Source: CAVVPY01 sp963750295
GTDB taxonomy: Bacteria > Actinomycetota > Actinomycetes > Mycobacteriales > Jatrophihabitantaceae
Direction: 5' to 3'
Assembly: GCA_963750295.1 (NCBI GenBank)
Contig: CAVVPY010000001.1
Location: 310,001-374,000 of the forward strand
Length of the DNA stretch: 64,000 nucleotides
Part shown: positions 10,910 to 20,100 of the stretch, piece by piece
How the letters are laid out: each line of letters begins with the position of its first letter
How positions within the stretch are numbered: position 1 is the stretch's first letter
Made by a program: the position numbers and the translations under genes
The notes under the pieces: generated by a model
Seen by the model: the letters and a program-made list of their open reading frames with translations, nothing else
What the model was told of the DNA's origin: nothing
Database searches by the model: none

Positions 10910-10965
10910 GTGAAGCCGCCACCGTGAAGCCGCCACCGTGAAGCCGCCACCGTGAAGCTGCCAAT
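10910..10965 (+). repeat. 14-bp tandem repeat forming mini-cistrons before the CpaE-like start
   Basis: GTGAAGCCGCCACC is repeated perfectly three times, at 10910, 10924 and 10938. A diverged fourth copy at 10952 supplies the real start codon (GTG AAG CTG CCA). Each perfect copy can be read as GTG AAG CCG CCA CCG TGA, a five-codon ORF. Its TGA overlaps the next GTG as GTGA, and the last one overlaps the true start. No Shine-Dalgarno is visible. Confidence 0.9.
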
Positions 10966-12250
10966 CCTGATCGCGGCCGGAGGTGCCGACTGGGAGGCCG
11001 AACTCGTCGCGTCGCTGGCACAGGTGTCCTCGCTCGTGACGATCGCGCGGCGGTGCGTCGACGTGGTCGATCTGCTCGCCGTCGCCGCGTCGGGTCAGGG
11101 CCGGGTTGCGCTCATCGCCTCCTCGCTGCGACGCCTGGACGCGGACTCGGTCGACCGGTTGCTTGCTGCCGCGGTCGTGCCGGTCGGTGTGGTGCCTCGT
11201 GGCGACGTTGCCGCCGAGGAACGGCTGCGGGCGCTCGGCATCGAACACCTCGTACCCGACGACGCCGACCCGGCCGTCGTCGCGTCGGTGCTCGTCGATG
11301 CGGTGTCGGCACGGCTGGCCGCCGAGGACGTCCGGACGGCCCGGACGTTCGGTGATCCGGCGACCTCGATGCCGGTGCCGCCCGGTGCCGGAACACACGT
11401 GCCTACCGAGCATCCGGTCCGCGACGGAACGGTGGTGGCGGTGTGGGGGCCGGCCGGCGCACCGGGTCGCACGACGGTCGCGATCGCCCTGGCCGATGAA
11501 CTCGCGCGGCTCGGAACGCAGAGTCTGCTCATCGACGCCGACGTGTACGGCGCGACGGTGGCCGCCCACCTCGGTCTGCTCGACGAGTCACCGGGACTGG
11601 CTGCGGCGTGCCGCCAGGCCGCGTCGAGCCGGCTGGACGAGGCGGCGCTGGCGGCGCTGTGCTGGCAACTGACCCCCGAGTTGCGGGTGCTGACCGGGAT
11701 CTCGCTCGCCTCACGGTGGACCGAACTTCGGCCCGCGGCGGTGACCGCGCTGCTCTCGGCAGCGCGACACCTCGCCGATTACACGATCGTCGATTGCGGC
11801 TTCTGCCTCGAGAGTGACGAGGAGCTGTCCTTCGACACGCTTGCCCCGCGGCGCAACGGCGCGACACTCGCCGTGCTGGACGCGGCCTCGGTCGTGGTCG
11901 TGGTCGGTGCGGCGGACCCGATCGGGCTGCAGCGCCTCGTCCGCGGCCTGGCCGAGCTGCGCGATGCCGAGGTGAGCGCGCCGCTGCGGGTGGTGCTCAA
12001 CGGCGTGCGGCGCGGCGTGGTCCCGGGCGACCCGCGGGCGGAACTGGCGCGGGCGCTCGAGCAGTTCACCGGACGGACCCCGACGGCCTTGCTGCCCTAC
12101 GACCGGCCATCACTGGACGCGGCGCTAGCGGCCGGGCGCACGCTCGCCGAGCAGTGCCCGACCAGCCCGCTACGGCAGGCGCTGGCGGAGCTGGCCGGGT
12201 CCCTGTCCGGACGATCGGCCGTTGCGACGCACCGGCGGCGCCGGCGTTGA
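10952..12250 (+). CDS. CpaE/TadZ-like ParA-family ATPase
   Basis: The 432-residue protein has an atypical receiver-like N-terminal half (about residues 1-135). A MinD/ParA-type ATPase follows, with a deviant P-loop (VWGPAGAPGRTT) and the strand LLIDADVYGATVAAHLGL. In place of the usual signature Lys-Gly it has APGRTT, a variant seen in CpaE-like proteins. CpaE/TadZ acts in polar placement of Tad pili. Here it pairs only with the SAF protein, so the actual role is open. Its start lies in the fourth copy of a 14-bp repeat. An in-frame TGA at 10925 rules out a longer N-terminus. Confidence 0.75.
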   Translation: MKLPILIAAGGADWEAELVASLAQVSSLVTIARRCVDVVDLLAVAASGQGRVALIASSLRRLDADSVDRLLAAAVVPVGVVPRGDVAAEERLRALGIEHLVPDDADPAVVASVLVDAVSARLAAEDVRTARTFGDPATSMPVPPGAGTHVPTEHPVRDGTVVAVWGPAGAPGRTTVAIALADELARLGTQSLLIDADVYGATVAAHLGLLDESPGLAAACRQAASSRLDEAALAALCWQLTPELRVLTGISLASRWTELRPAAVTALLSAARHLADYTIVDCGFCLESDEELSFDTLAPRRNGATLAVLDAASVVVVVGAADPIGLQRLVRGLAELRDAEVSAPLRVVLNGVRRGVVPGDPRAELARALEQFTGRTPTALLPYDRPSLDAALAAGRTLAEQCPTSPLRQALAELAGSLSGRSAVATHRRRRR

Positions 12251-12313
12251 GCGGTCTGCGCCGTCGGTCTGGGAGAATGGGCGGTCTACCTACCGACGAG
12301 GTGCGCCGCGAGA

Positions 12314-13849
12314 ATGACCGACCGTCTCAGCCCGGCCGACGTCGCGTTCCTCTATCTGGAGAGCCGCGCGACGCCGCAGCATGTGGGCGGCGTTGCTGTG
12401 TTCGAATCGCCGGTGGGGGGCTTGGACCACGCCCGGTTGGTCCGGCTGATCGAGGAGCGGATCTCGCTCGTGCCGCGGTACCGGCAGAAGCTGCGCGAGG
12501 TGCCGGGTGGGCTGGCGAACCCCGTGTGGATCGACGATCCGGCCTTCGACATCAGCTACCACGTGCGACGCTCGGCGCTGCCTCGGCCCGGTGACCGGGT
12601 TGCGCTGCTCGACTTCGTCGCCCGGATCCAGTCGCGGTTGCTCGACCGCAGCCGACCGTTGTGGGAGATGTATCTGGTCGAGGGGTTGACGGACGGCCAG
12701 GTCGCCGTGGTGACCAAGACCCACCCGTCGATGGTGGACGGTGTCAGCGCCGTCGACATCGCACAGGTGCTGCTCGACGCCTCACCCGAGCCGCGACGCA
12801 CGGTGGCCGCACTGTGGATGCCCGCCACCGAGCCGACCGCGCGCCAACTTCTCGCCGACGCGGCGCTCGACGTCGCGCGACGTCCGGCGGCCGTCGTCGA
12901 CGTGGTGCGGCTGTCGGTGCGCGATGCGCGCTCGACCGTGGGCTGGGCGGGCGAGGTGGTCGGCAGTGTGGCCGGGATCGTGTCCGGAGTGCTTGCGAGT
13001 GCCGTACCGGCGTCGCTGCCGGGGCTTCGCCGCGCCGCACACCCCTCGCCGCTGGTGGCCGGCCCCGGTGAGCACCGCCGGATCGCGACCGTCCGGGCCG
13101 AGCTCGATGACCTGCGCGCCGTGCGCGCCGCCCTTGGCGGGACGGTCAATGACGCCGTGCTGGCCACGGTGAGCGGAGCGCTGCGAGCCTGGTTGCTCTC
13201 GCGCGGCGAGGTGGTGCGGCCGTCGTCGGTGGTGCGGGCGATGGTTCCGATGAGCGTGGCCGGCGACGCGTTCGCTGCCGATCGCCAGCGCTCCGGCCGG
13301 GTCCGCGGCGTCCTGGTCGAGCTGCCGGTCGGAGCGGACAGCCCCCTGGCCCGGCTGGACGGCGTGCGCACGGCGATGGCCGGACATAGCGCCTCGGGGG
13401 TCGGCGCCGACTCGCTGGTGGCACTGAGCGGGTTCGCGCCGCCGACGCTGCATGCGCTCGGTGCGCGGGCCGCGAACGAGTTGACCCGGCGCGGACACAG
13501 CCTGGTGATCACGAATGTGCCTGGTCCGCAGTGGCCGCTGTATGCCGCCGGCGCGAGGATGAGCCAGATGTACCCGATCCTTCCGCTGAACAAGGGCCAG
13601 GCACTGTCGATCGCGTTGACGTCATATGACGGCGGGATGTTCTTCGGGATCAACGCCGACCGTGACGCGGTGCCCGACGTCGAGGTGGTGGCCGGGTGCG
13701 TTTCGGCCGGGCTGCAGGAACTGGTGGCATACGCGCGGGCGGCCGGGTCTGAAGCGGGGGTCAGCACTCGGCGGCGCGGGCGCGCGAAGGATGCGCACCG
13801 AGTGTTGCCGCTGCGCAACGCAGGCGATCAGCCGGTGCGGCGGCGATGA
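12314..13849 (+). CDS. Wax ester synthase/diacylglycerol acyltransferase family protein
   Basis: The 511-residue protein matches the WS/DGAT family that makes triacylglycerols or wax esters. It has the N-terminal LSPADVAFLYLES motif, the NDAVLATVSGALRAWL motif and the late TNVPGPQWPLYAAGA motif. The usual catalytic HHxxxDG reads HPSMVDG (residues 137-143), so the second histidine is replaced by proline. Activity is therefore uncertain. The position two genes past the Rv3235-like region recalls M. tuberculosis tgs3. Its stop overlaps the patatin gene start as ATGA. Confidence 0.88.
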   Translation: MTDRLSPADVAFLYLESRATPQHVGGVAVFESPVGGLDHARLVRLIEERISLVPRYRQKLREVPGGLANPVWIDDPAFDISYHVRRSALPRPGDRVALLDFVARIQSRLLDRSRPLWEMYLVEGLTDGQVAVVTKTHPSMVDGVSAVDIAQVLLDASPEPRRTVAALWMPATEPTARQLLADAALDVARRPAAVVDVVRLSVRDARSTVGWAGEVVGSVAGIVSGVLASAVPASLPGLRRAAHPSPLVAGPGEHRRIATVRAELDDLRAVRAALGGTVNDAVLATVSGALRAWLLSRGEVVRPSSVVRAMVPMSVAGDAFAADRQRSGRVRGVLVELPVGADSPLARLDGVRTAMAGHSASGVGADSLVALSGFAPPTLHALGARAANELTRRGHSLVITNVPGPQWPLYAAGARMSQMYPILPLNKGQALSIALTSYDGGMFFGINADRDAVPDVEVVAGCVSAGLQELVAYARAAGSEAGVSTRRRGRAKDAHRVLPLRNAGDQPVRRR

Positions 13850-14934
13850 CCACGCCTGACGCCGGGCCGCGGCGGGCCATCGTCCTCGGCGGCGGTGGCG
13901 TCCTCGGCTTCGCCTGGATGCTCGGAGCGCTGACCGCGCTGGAGTCGGTCGGTGGATTCGACGCGCGTGACGCGAAACTCGTCGTCGGGACGTCGGCAGG
14001 CTCGGTCGGGGCGGCCATGCTCGGGTGCGGGCTTCCAGTCGGTGCAATCGCCCGCCACCACCAGGGTTCTCCGGCCCCGGAGGACCCGCAGGTCCGCTAC
14101 GACTACACCGCTGCGACGGGGGAGGCGCTGCCGCCGCGTCCCGGCTGGCGGCCTGCCTCGCCCGGACTCGCACTGGACGGACTGCGGCACCCCAAACGGA
14201 TCTCTCCGCTCGTGGCGCTCAGCGGGCTGCTCCCCACGGGTCGCGCGAGCCTGGAGCCGGTGTACGAGCTCGTCGCGGGGGTCGCGGCCGAAGCCGGGCT
14301 GGCCGACAGCTGGCCGGGGGCGCCGCGTCCGTGGATCGTTGCGGTGGACTATCGCTCAGGGCGGCGCATTGTGTTCGGACGCGAGGATTTCGGCCGTCCC
14401 AAGCGTGATGACCAGCCGCCCCGCACGGTGCGGCGGGCGCGCCTGGCCGATGCGGTGCGGGCCTCGTGCTCGATCCCGGGCTGGTACCCGCCGACGGTGA
14501 TTGACGGCGTCCCGTACATCGACGGCGGAGCGGTGTCGAGCACCTCGGTCGACGTGCTCGGCTCGGCGCCGATCGACGAGGCGTACGTATTCGCCCCGAT
14601 GGCGTCGGTCGAACCGGATCACCCGCGTACCGCCGTCGCAAGGATGGAGCGCCGCATCCGGCAGGCGATCACCAAACGGCTGCTCGCGGAATGCGCAGCA
14701 CTGCGGGCTCGCGGCGTGCGCGTGTGTCTGGTGACGCCGAACGCGGCGGATCTGGCCACCATGGGCGTGAACCTGATGGACCCGAGCCGGCGGACCGAGG
14801 TGTTCGACAGCGCGCACGTGTCGGTCATCGAGCAGCTCACCCATGAGCTGGTGAGTTCCCGCGGATGGGAACGGCCGGGGGGCGGAGCGTCGGAGTCGCG
14901 ACGTGCGTCGGGTGGGCCGGGGCCGGTCCGGTGA
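13846..14934 (+). CDS. Patatin-like phospholipase
   Basis: The 362-residue enzyme has the full patatin signature. The oxyanion loop is LGGGGVLGFAW (about residues 14-24), the nucleophile elbow is GTSAGS and the catalytic aspartate lies in YIDGGAVSST. Such proteins hydrolyse acyl esters of lipids. Translational coupling by ATGA to the preceding acyltransferase, and by GTGA to the next gene, suggests a lipid-metabolism operon. No signal peptide is visible, so it probably acts on cytoplasmic or membrane lipid. Confidence in the fold is high, and the substrate is unknown. Confidence 0.9.
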   Translation: MTTPDAGPRRAIVLGGGGVLGFAWMLGALTALESVGGFDARDAKLVVGTSAGSVGAAMLGCGLPVGAIARHHQGSPAPEDPQVRYDYTAATGEALPPRPGWRPASPGLALDGLRHPKRISPLVALSGLLPTGRASLEPVYELVAGVAAEAGLADSWPGAPRPWIVAVDYRSGRRIVFGREDFGRPKRDDQPPRTVRRARLADAVRASCSIPGWYPPTVIDGVPYIDGGAVSSTSVDVLGSAPIDEAYVFAPMASVEPDHPRTAVARMERRIRQAITKRLLAECAALRARGVRVCLVTPNAADLATMGVNLMDPSRRTEVFDSAHVSVIEQLTHELVSSRGWERPGGGASESRRASGGPGPVR

Positions 14935-15455
14935 GGGTGTACCTGCCGGCCACGGCGACCTTGCTGCGCCGGCTGGCCGACGACGAACGGCTCGAACCGC
15001 CACTGACTGCCTTCGCGGTCACGCCGGCGCTGCGCGAGTGGTACGTCGATGACGATCTCGACGAGCTTGAGTACGCGGCGATGCTCGAGGCGGCCCGAGC
15101 CTCACTGCGCCTGCTCGACGCCGACCCAGGCGCGCCGCGCCGCCGCGTCGTGGTCGCGCTCGACGCCGACGACGCCACGGTGAGCGTTCGCGACGACCTC
15201 GAGCGCGGCGTGGTCCGGCTCGCGACGGCGGTGCAGTTGGCCGACGTAGCGTCGGTGCACGTTGACGACAGCGATGCTCAGGCAGCGATCGCCGCTGCGG
15301 CTGCGGCGATTGTGGCGGCTGATCTCGGCGATGCCGATGCCCAGGACATCGCCGACGACGCGGAGGGCTACGAGCTCGCCTGGTACGCGACCCAGGAGAT
15401 CGAGCACGTGCTGGGCGCGCTCGGCCGGTCCAGCCCGCCGCCGGCCACCGGCTGA
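14931..15455 (+). CDS. DUF6912-like hypothetical protein
   Basis: The 174-residue protein starts VRVYLPATATLLRRL and contains LTAFAVTPALREWY followed by DLDELEYAAMLEAA. These match a conserved actinobacterial family of unknown function (DUF6912, from memory). The middle is a VVVALDADDATV strand pair and an alanine-rich helix. The GTG start is fixed by the GTGA overlap with the patatin stop. A longer frame upstream would run inside the patatin gene and is rejected. Confidence 0.75.
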   Translation: MRVYLPATATLLRRLADDERLEPPLTAFAVTPALREWYVDDDLDELEYAAMLEAARASLRLLDADPGAPRRRVVVALDADDATVSVRDDLERGVVRLATAVQLADVASVHVDDSDAQAAIAAAAAAIVAADLGDADAQDIADDAEGYELAWYATQEIEHVLGALGRSSPPPATG

Positions 15456-15537
15456 GGCGCCGGCGCGTTCGAGGGCCGTACCGGCCGCAGCGGGCAGCGG
15501 GCACCACATCGGTTGCCGGCAGTGGCACGATCGGAGC

Positions 15538-17169
15538 ATGGACGCGATCACCCACCCGCCGGTGCCGGCCAACGAGGCCGTGCGGGGGTATGCACCCGGA
15601 AGTCCCGAACGATCCGCGCTCGCCGCCACCTTGGACGAGATGGCAGGAACGACGGCCGAGCTGACCATGACGATCGACGGCAGGCAGCGGATGGGTGGCG
15701 GCGCCCGAATCGCCGTCACTGCCCCGCACCAGCACAAGCTGCTGCTCGGCGAAACTGCGCAGGCCACCGCAGCCGACGTCGAAGCGGCCATCGGTGCCGC
15801 GCTCGCAGCTGCCCCGGCCTGGCGCGATCTGCCGTTCGACGAGCGGGCAGCGGTGTTTCTGCGGGCCGCCGACCTGCTGTCGACGACCGCGTGGCGTGAT
15901 CGACTCAATGCAGCGACGATGCTCGGGCAGTCCAAGTCCGTCCAGCAGGCCGAGATCGACGCGGCGTGCGAGTTCGCGGACTTTCTGCGCTTCAATGTCG
16001 GGTTCGCGCGAGAGATCCTGCAACAGCAACCGATCAGCTCGGCGGGCGTCTGGAACCGGATGGAGTACCGGCCACTCGAAGGTTTCGTCCTCGCCATCAC
16101 TCCGTTCAATTTCACCGCGATCGCCGGCAACCTGCCGTCCGCGCCGGCGCTGCTGGGCAATGTCGTTGTCTGGAAGCCGTCGCCGACGCAACAACTTGCC
16201 GCTCATCACACGATGCGCCTGTTCGAGGCAGCCGGCCTCCCGCCGGGTGTGATCAACATGGTTACCGGCGACGGCGCTGCCGTGAGTGAGGTTGCGGTGC
16301 CGCATCGCGAGCTGGCGGGGATCCACTTCACCGGTTCGACACCGACCTTCCAGCACCTGTGGCGCGAGGTCGGCGCCTCGATCTCGTCCTACGCCTCGTA
16401 CCCGCGGCTCGTGGGCGAGACCGGTGGCAAGGACTTCGTGGCGGTGCACCCGTCCGCCGATCCGGCCGCCCTGGTAACTGGGCTGGTCCGTGGCGCGTTC
16501 GAGTACCAGGGACAGAAGTGCTCGGCGGCCTCGCGCGCGTACGTGCCACGCTCGCTGTGGGAGACCGGGGTGCGCGACGAGCTTGCTGCCGTCACCGACT
16601 CGCTCAGCTTCGGTGACGTCGCCGACTTCACGCACTTCGGCGGTGCGGTGATCGATCGTCGCGCGTTCGACCGGCTCGCCGAGGCGGTGGAGCGGGCGCG
16701 GGGGCTGTCCACGGCCCGAGTGCTGGCCGGCGGATCGTGCGACGACGGTGTCGGGTACTTCGTCCGGCCCACTGTGGTCGAGTGCAGCGACCCCACTGAC
16801 GAACTGTTCGGTCGTGAGTACTTCGGTCCGCTGCTGGCGGTCCACGTCTACGAGGACGCGTCCTGGCACGACGTCCTCGTCCAACTCGAATCCGCCTCGC
16901 CGTACGCGCTGACCGGCGCGGTCTTCGCCCGCGACCGCAGCGTGGTCGACGAGGCCTCGCGCGTGCTGCGCTTCGCCGCGGGAAACTTCTACGTCAACGA
17001 CAAGCCGACCGGCGCCGTCGTCGGCCAGCAACCGTTCGGTGGCGCCCGGGCGTCGGGGACGAATGACAAGGCCGGGTCGCTGTGGAACCTGATGCGCTGG
17101 GTTTCGCCGCGAGCGGTGAAGGAAACCTTCGCGGCAGCGACCGAGCACCGCTACCCACACATGGGCTGA
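15538..17169 (+). CDS. pruA: L-glutamate gamma-semialdehyde (1-pyrroline-5-carboxylate) dehydrogenase
   Basis: The 543-residue aldehyde dehydrogenase has the class-4-type P5CDH pattern. The NAD-binding loop is IHFTGSTPTFQHLW, the general base region is GETGGKDFV and the nucleophile cysteine lies in EYQGQKCSAASRAY. It oxidises glutamate semialdehyde to glutamate in proline catabolism. No proline dehydrogenase (putA/prodh) gene is next to it. ATG 15538 is used, since the in-frame region upstream belongs to the previous gene in another frame. The gene converges with the FHA-FtsK gene, leaving only 8 bp. Confidence 0.93.
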   Translation: MDAITHPPVPANEAVRGYAPGSPERSALAATLDEMAGTTAELTMTIDGRQRMGGGARIAVTAPHQHKLLLGETAQATAADVEAAIGAALAAAPAWRDLPFDERAAVFLRAADLLSTTAWRDRLNAATMLGQSKSVQQAEIDAACEFADFLRFNVGFAREILQQQPISSAGVWNRMEYRPLEGFVLAITPFNFTAIAGNLPSAPALLGNVVVWKPSPTQQLAAHHTMRLFEAAGLPPGVINMVTGDGAAVSEVAVPHRELAGIHFTGSTPTFQHLWREVGASISSYASYPRLVGETGGKDFVAVHPSADPAALVTGLVRGAFEYQGQKCSAASRAYVPRSLWETGVRDELAAVTDSLSFGDVADFTHFGGAVIDRRAFDRLAEAVERARGLSTARVLAGGSCDDGVGYFVRPTVVECSDPTDELFGREYFGPLLAVHVYEDASWHDVLVQLESASPYALTGAVFARDRSVVDEASRVLRFAAGNFYVNDKPTGAVVGQQPFGGARASGTNDKAGSLWNLMRWVSPRAVKETFAAATEHRYPHMG

Positions 17170-17177
17170 CCACCGGA

Positions 17178-20100
17178 TCATGGGAGCGCCACCTGGACGG
17201 TGAGCGGTCCGTGCGCGAACTGTGGTCCCCATCGAGGGTCACCGATGAGCAGGCCACGCCCCGGGGGCGCCAAGTCGCGCTGCCGCGGCAATCGGACACC
17301 CAACGCGTCGCCGTCCGCGCTGGCCGGGCGCAGGAGCAGGCCACACCGGTGCCGGCGGATCTCGGTGACCAGCCCCCGGTAGGCCGTGACCGCGTCCTCG
17401 ATCGTCGCCGAGACCACGAATCCCCACTCCGGTGGATCGGCTCGCAGCAGGGACTCGATGCGCTGCCCCACGGGCGTCGCGGCGAAGGTGTCGCCGTCAT
17501 CGACGAGGAACAGGCGGCGCCTGGCGGCTGGTGACGGCACTGCGTCGCACGGATCGTCGGGACCGATGAGCGTGCAGCCGCGACGGTGTGCAGCATCAGC
17601 CAGTGGGGATCGGGCCGACGCCGCGACGACGACTTCGCCGGCGCCGGTCTGCGCCAGCAGTGTCATCAGGGTCGTGCTACGGCCAGAGTGTGCCGGTCCG
17701 GCGACGAGCAAGCGACTCGGCATGGCCAACAGGTCGAGCGACACGACGGCGTTGTCCGGGGCAGCGACGCCGACGACGATCCGGTCAGCCGGCCGCGCCA
17801 CCGCGGCGAGTGACACCCGCTCCGGCAGCGGGAGTAGTCGCAGCGGCGCCACCCCGGACGGGGAGCGTGCGGCCCATCGGGCGGCGCAGGTCTGCACTGC
17901 CGAAGCCACCCCGGCGGCACCCGGGTCGGGACCGGGATGGGCACATTGGATCTCCAGTCCGTCCGGTGCCAACAGACCGCGCCCTGGTGGCAGGTGCCCG
18001 GGAACGGCACCGGACGCGATGCCCGCGGCGGCATAATCGACGCGATCGGTCAGCCGCAGGATCACGCGCGTTGCGAAGACCGAGCCGATCCGTGGCGCGA
18101 GTGCCCCGCGATCACCGGCAGCGGCAACTGTCACGCCGGTCCCTGGCGCATCCCTGACAGCGGCCAGCAGCCGTTCGACGCAGGCAGTGCGGTCGGATCC
18201 GTCCGCCGTCGCGGTGAAGGTCTCCCAACCGTCGAGCAGGATCAGCAGGAGCGGAAGGCGATGTCCCCGTCGTCGAGCGTCGGCAATCGAGTCCACACCG
18301 AGTTCGGTCAGCAGCCGCCGCCGGTGACGCTGCTCGTCCAGCACCCGCGTGATCAATTCGTCAGCCGTGCTGAGGCCGTCGTCGGGCCCGGCGGTCGTGC
18401 CGTGGTGGGGCAGCGCGCCCAGCGCGGCAAGGTTGTGACCGGCGCAGTCGATCGCGTGCACGTGCAGGTCCTCGGGCGAGAGCCGCGCGGCGGCGCCGGT
18501 CGCCAGCGTGACGAGCGCTGAGGTTCGCCCCGACCGGGCCGTTCCGACGACGAGCAGCGATCCGCCGACGCCAAGGTCGACCACGAGCGGTGGCTGATCC
18601 TGGGCGTGGACGCGATCGACGAGTCCGATAGGAACCAGGGCCGGGTCATTCACGACAGGCAGGCACGGTGTCGAAATCGAGCTCGGCAACGGTTGTACCC
18701 ACGGCGCGCGGGCCTCGCCGCAACCCTCCGCGCGGGCAGCATCCCGCAGCGCCGTGACGATGCCCGCCGGGCCGGTCGGGTCCGATGAACTCGCCCGGTT
18801 CGGTGGCAGCGACCGCCAGGGACCGAGCTCGGTGACCGTCACCTCGGCAGGCGCCTCGTAGCGCGCTGACGCGGTTGCGAGCTGTACCGCGACCGTCCCG
18901 GAAGCTGTTCGCACGTAGGCGCGTCCGGGTCGGTCGGCCACGATGTCAGCCGCCGCGTCATCGTCGATCACGTCGTGCGAGTCGGCCGGGTCGGTGACGC
19001 GCAGCGCGATCCGCAAGGAGGCGTTCGCGCGGATCTCGGCCGACACGACGCCGGCCGGTCGTTGCGTGGCCAGGACGAGGTGCAGCCCGAGCGACCTTCC
19101 CCGTCTTGCTACGCCGACCAGACCGGTGACGAAGTCGGGCAGCTCGGTGGTGAGTACCGCGAACTCGTCGACGACGATGACCAGGCGCGGCAGCGACGAA
19201 GCTCCGCGCAGGTAGCGGTAGCCGGCGAGATCGCGTGCGCCGACATCGGCGAACAGCCGTTCGCGTCGCCGAATCTCGGCGGCGAGCGATCGCAGCGCAC
19301 GCCCGGCCAGGTCCTCGTCGAGATCGGACACGGCAGCGGCCACATGGGGCAACCGAGTGCAGTCGGCGAAGGCCGCGCCGCCCTTATAGTCGATCAGGAC
19401 GAAGGCGATCTCATCCGGCGGGTGGGCAATCGCCAGGCCGAGCACGAGTGTGCGCAGGGCCTCGGACTTGCCCGACCCGGTCGTCCCCGCGAGTAACGCG
19501 TGCGGGCCGTCCCGGTCGAGATCCAGGCGGAGCGGGCCGGCTTCGGCCATCCCGATCATCACGTCCGCGCGTCCACCGCTGTGCCGCCAGGCGGTTCGGA
19601 TCGCGGCGGGATCGCTCGGACTGAACGCGATGAGCCCTGCGAGCGGAACCGTCCGCGGCAGCCCAGCAGCGGCGCTCGAGCCGTCGCGCAGCGGTGCGAG
19701 TGCCCGGGCGAGGTGGTCGACCCACTCCGGGTCGACCTGATCACAGATCGCCTCCGGGTTCGGCTCGACGGCGCCCCCGTCGGTTTGCTCGACGGCGACG
19801 GCGACGGCGGACGCGGTCTCGTGGACAGCCGCGAGGCGCACCCCACTCCCGACCGGTCGTAGCGGGCGTGGCTCGACCACGATCGCGCTGACGCCGTGCG
19901 CGGTCCCGTTGACGAGAACCGCGGCGAGGGCAGCGGTCTCGGCGTCCTCGCCGAGATCGACGATCGCTACCAACCACGGCGGCGGCTGGAGTCGGTCGGC
20001 AGAACCCCGGCGACCTTCACCTACACGGCGCGCGGCTGCCTGCCGGGCATCGACGAGCGTGCTCAGTTCTTGCGGCGTCCAGGTTGCGCCGCCGGTCGCG

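Noticed and set aside
10910..10965. The 14-bp repeats as a CRISPR or iteron array
   Set aside because: The copies are directly adjacent with no spacers, too short, and the last one is the start of a gene.
15019..17232. A 737-codon open frame antisense to pruA
   Set aside because: Composition is that of a shadow frame and it covers a certain dehydrogenase gene.
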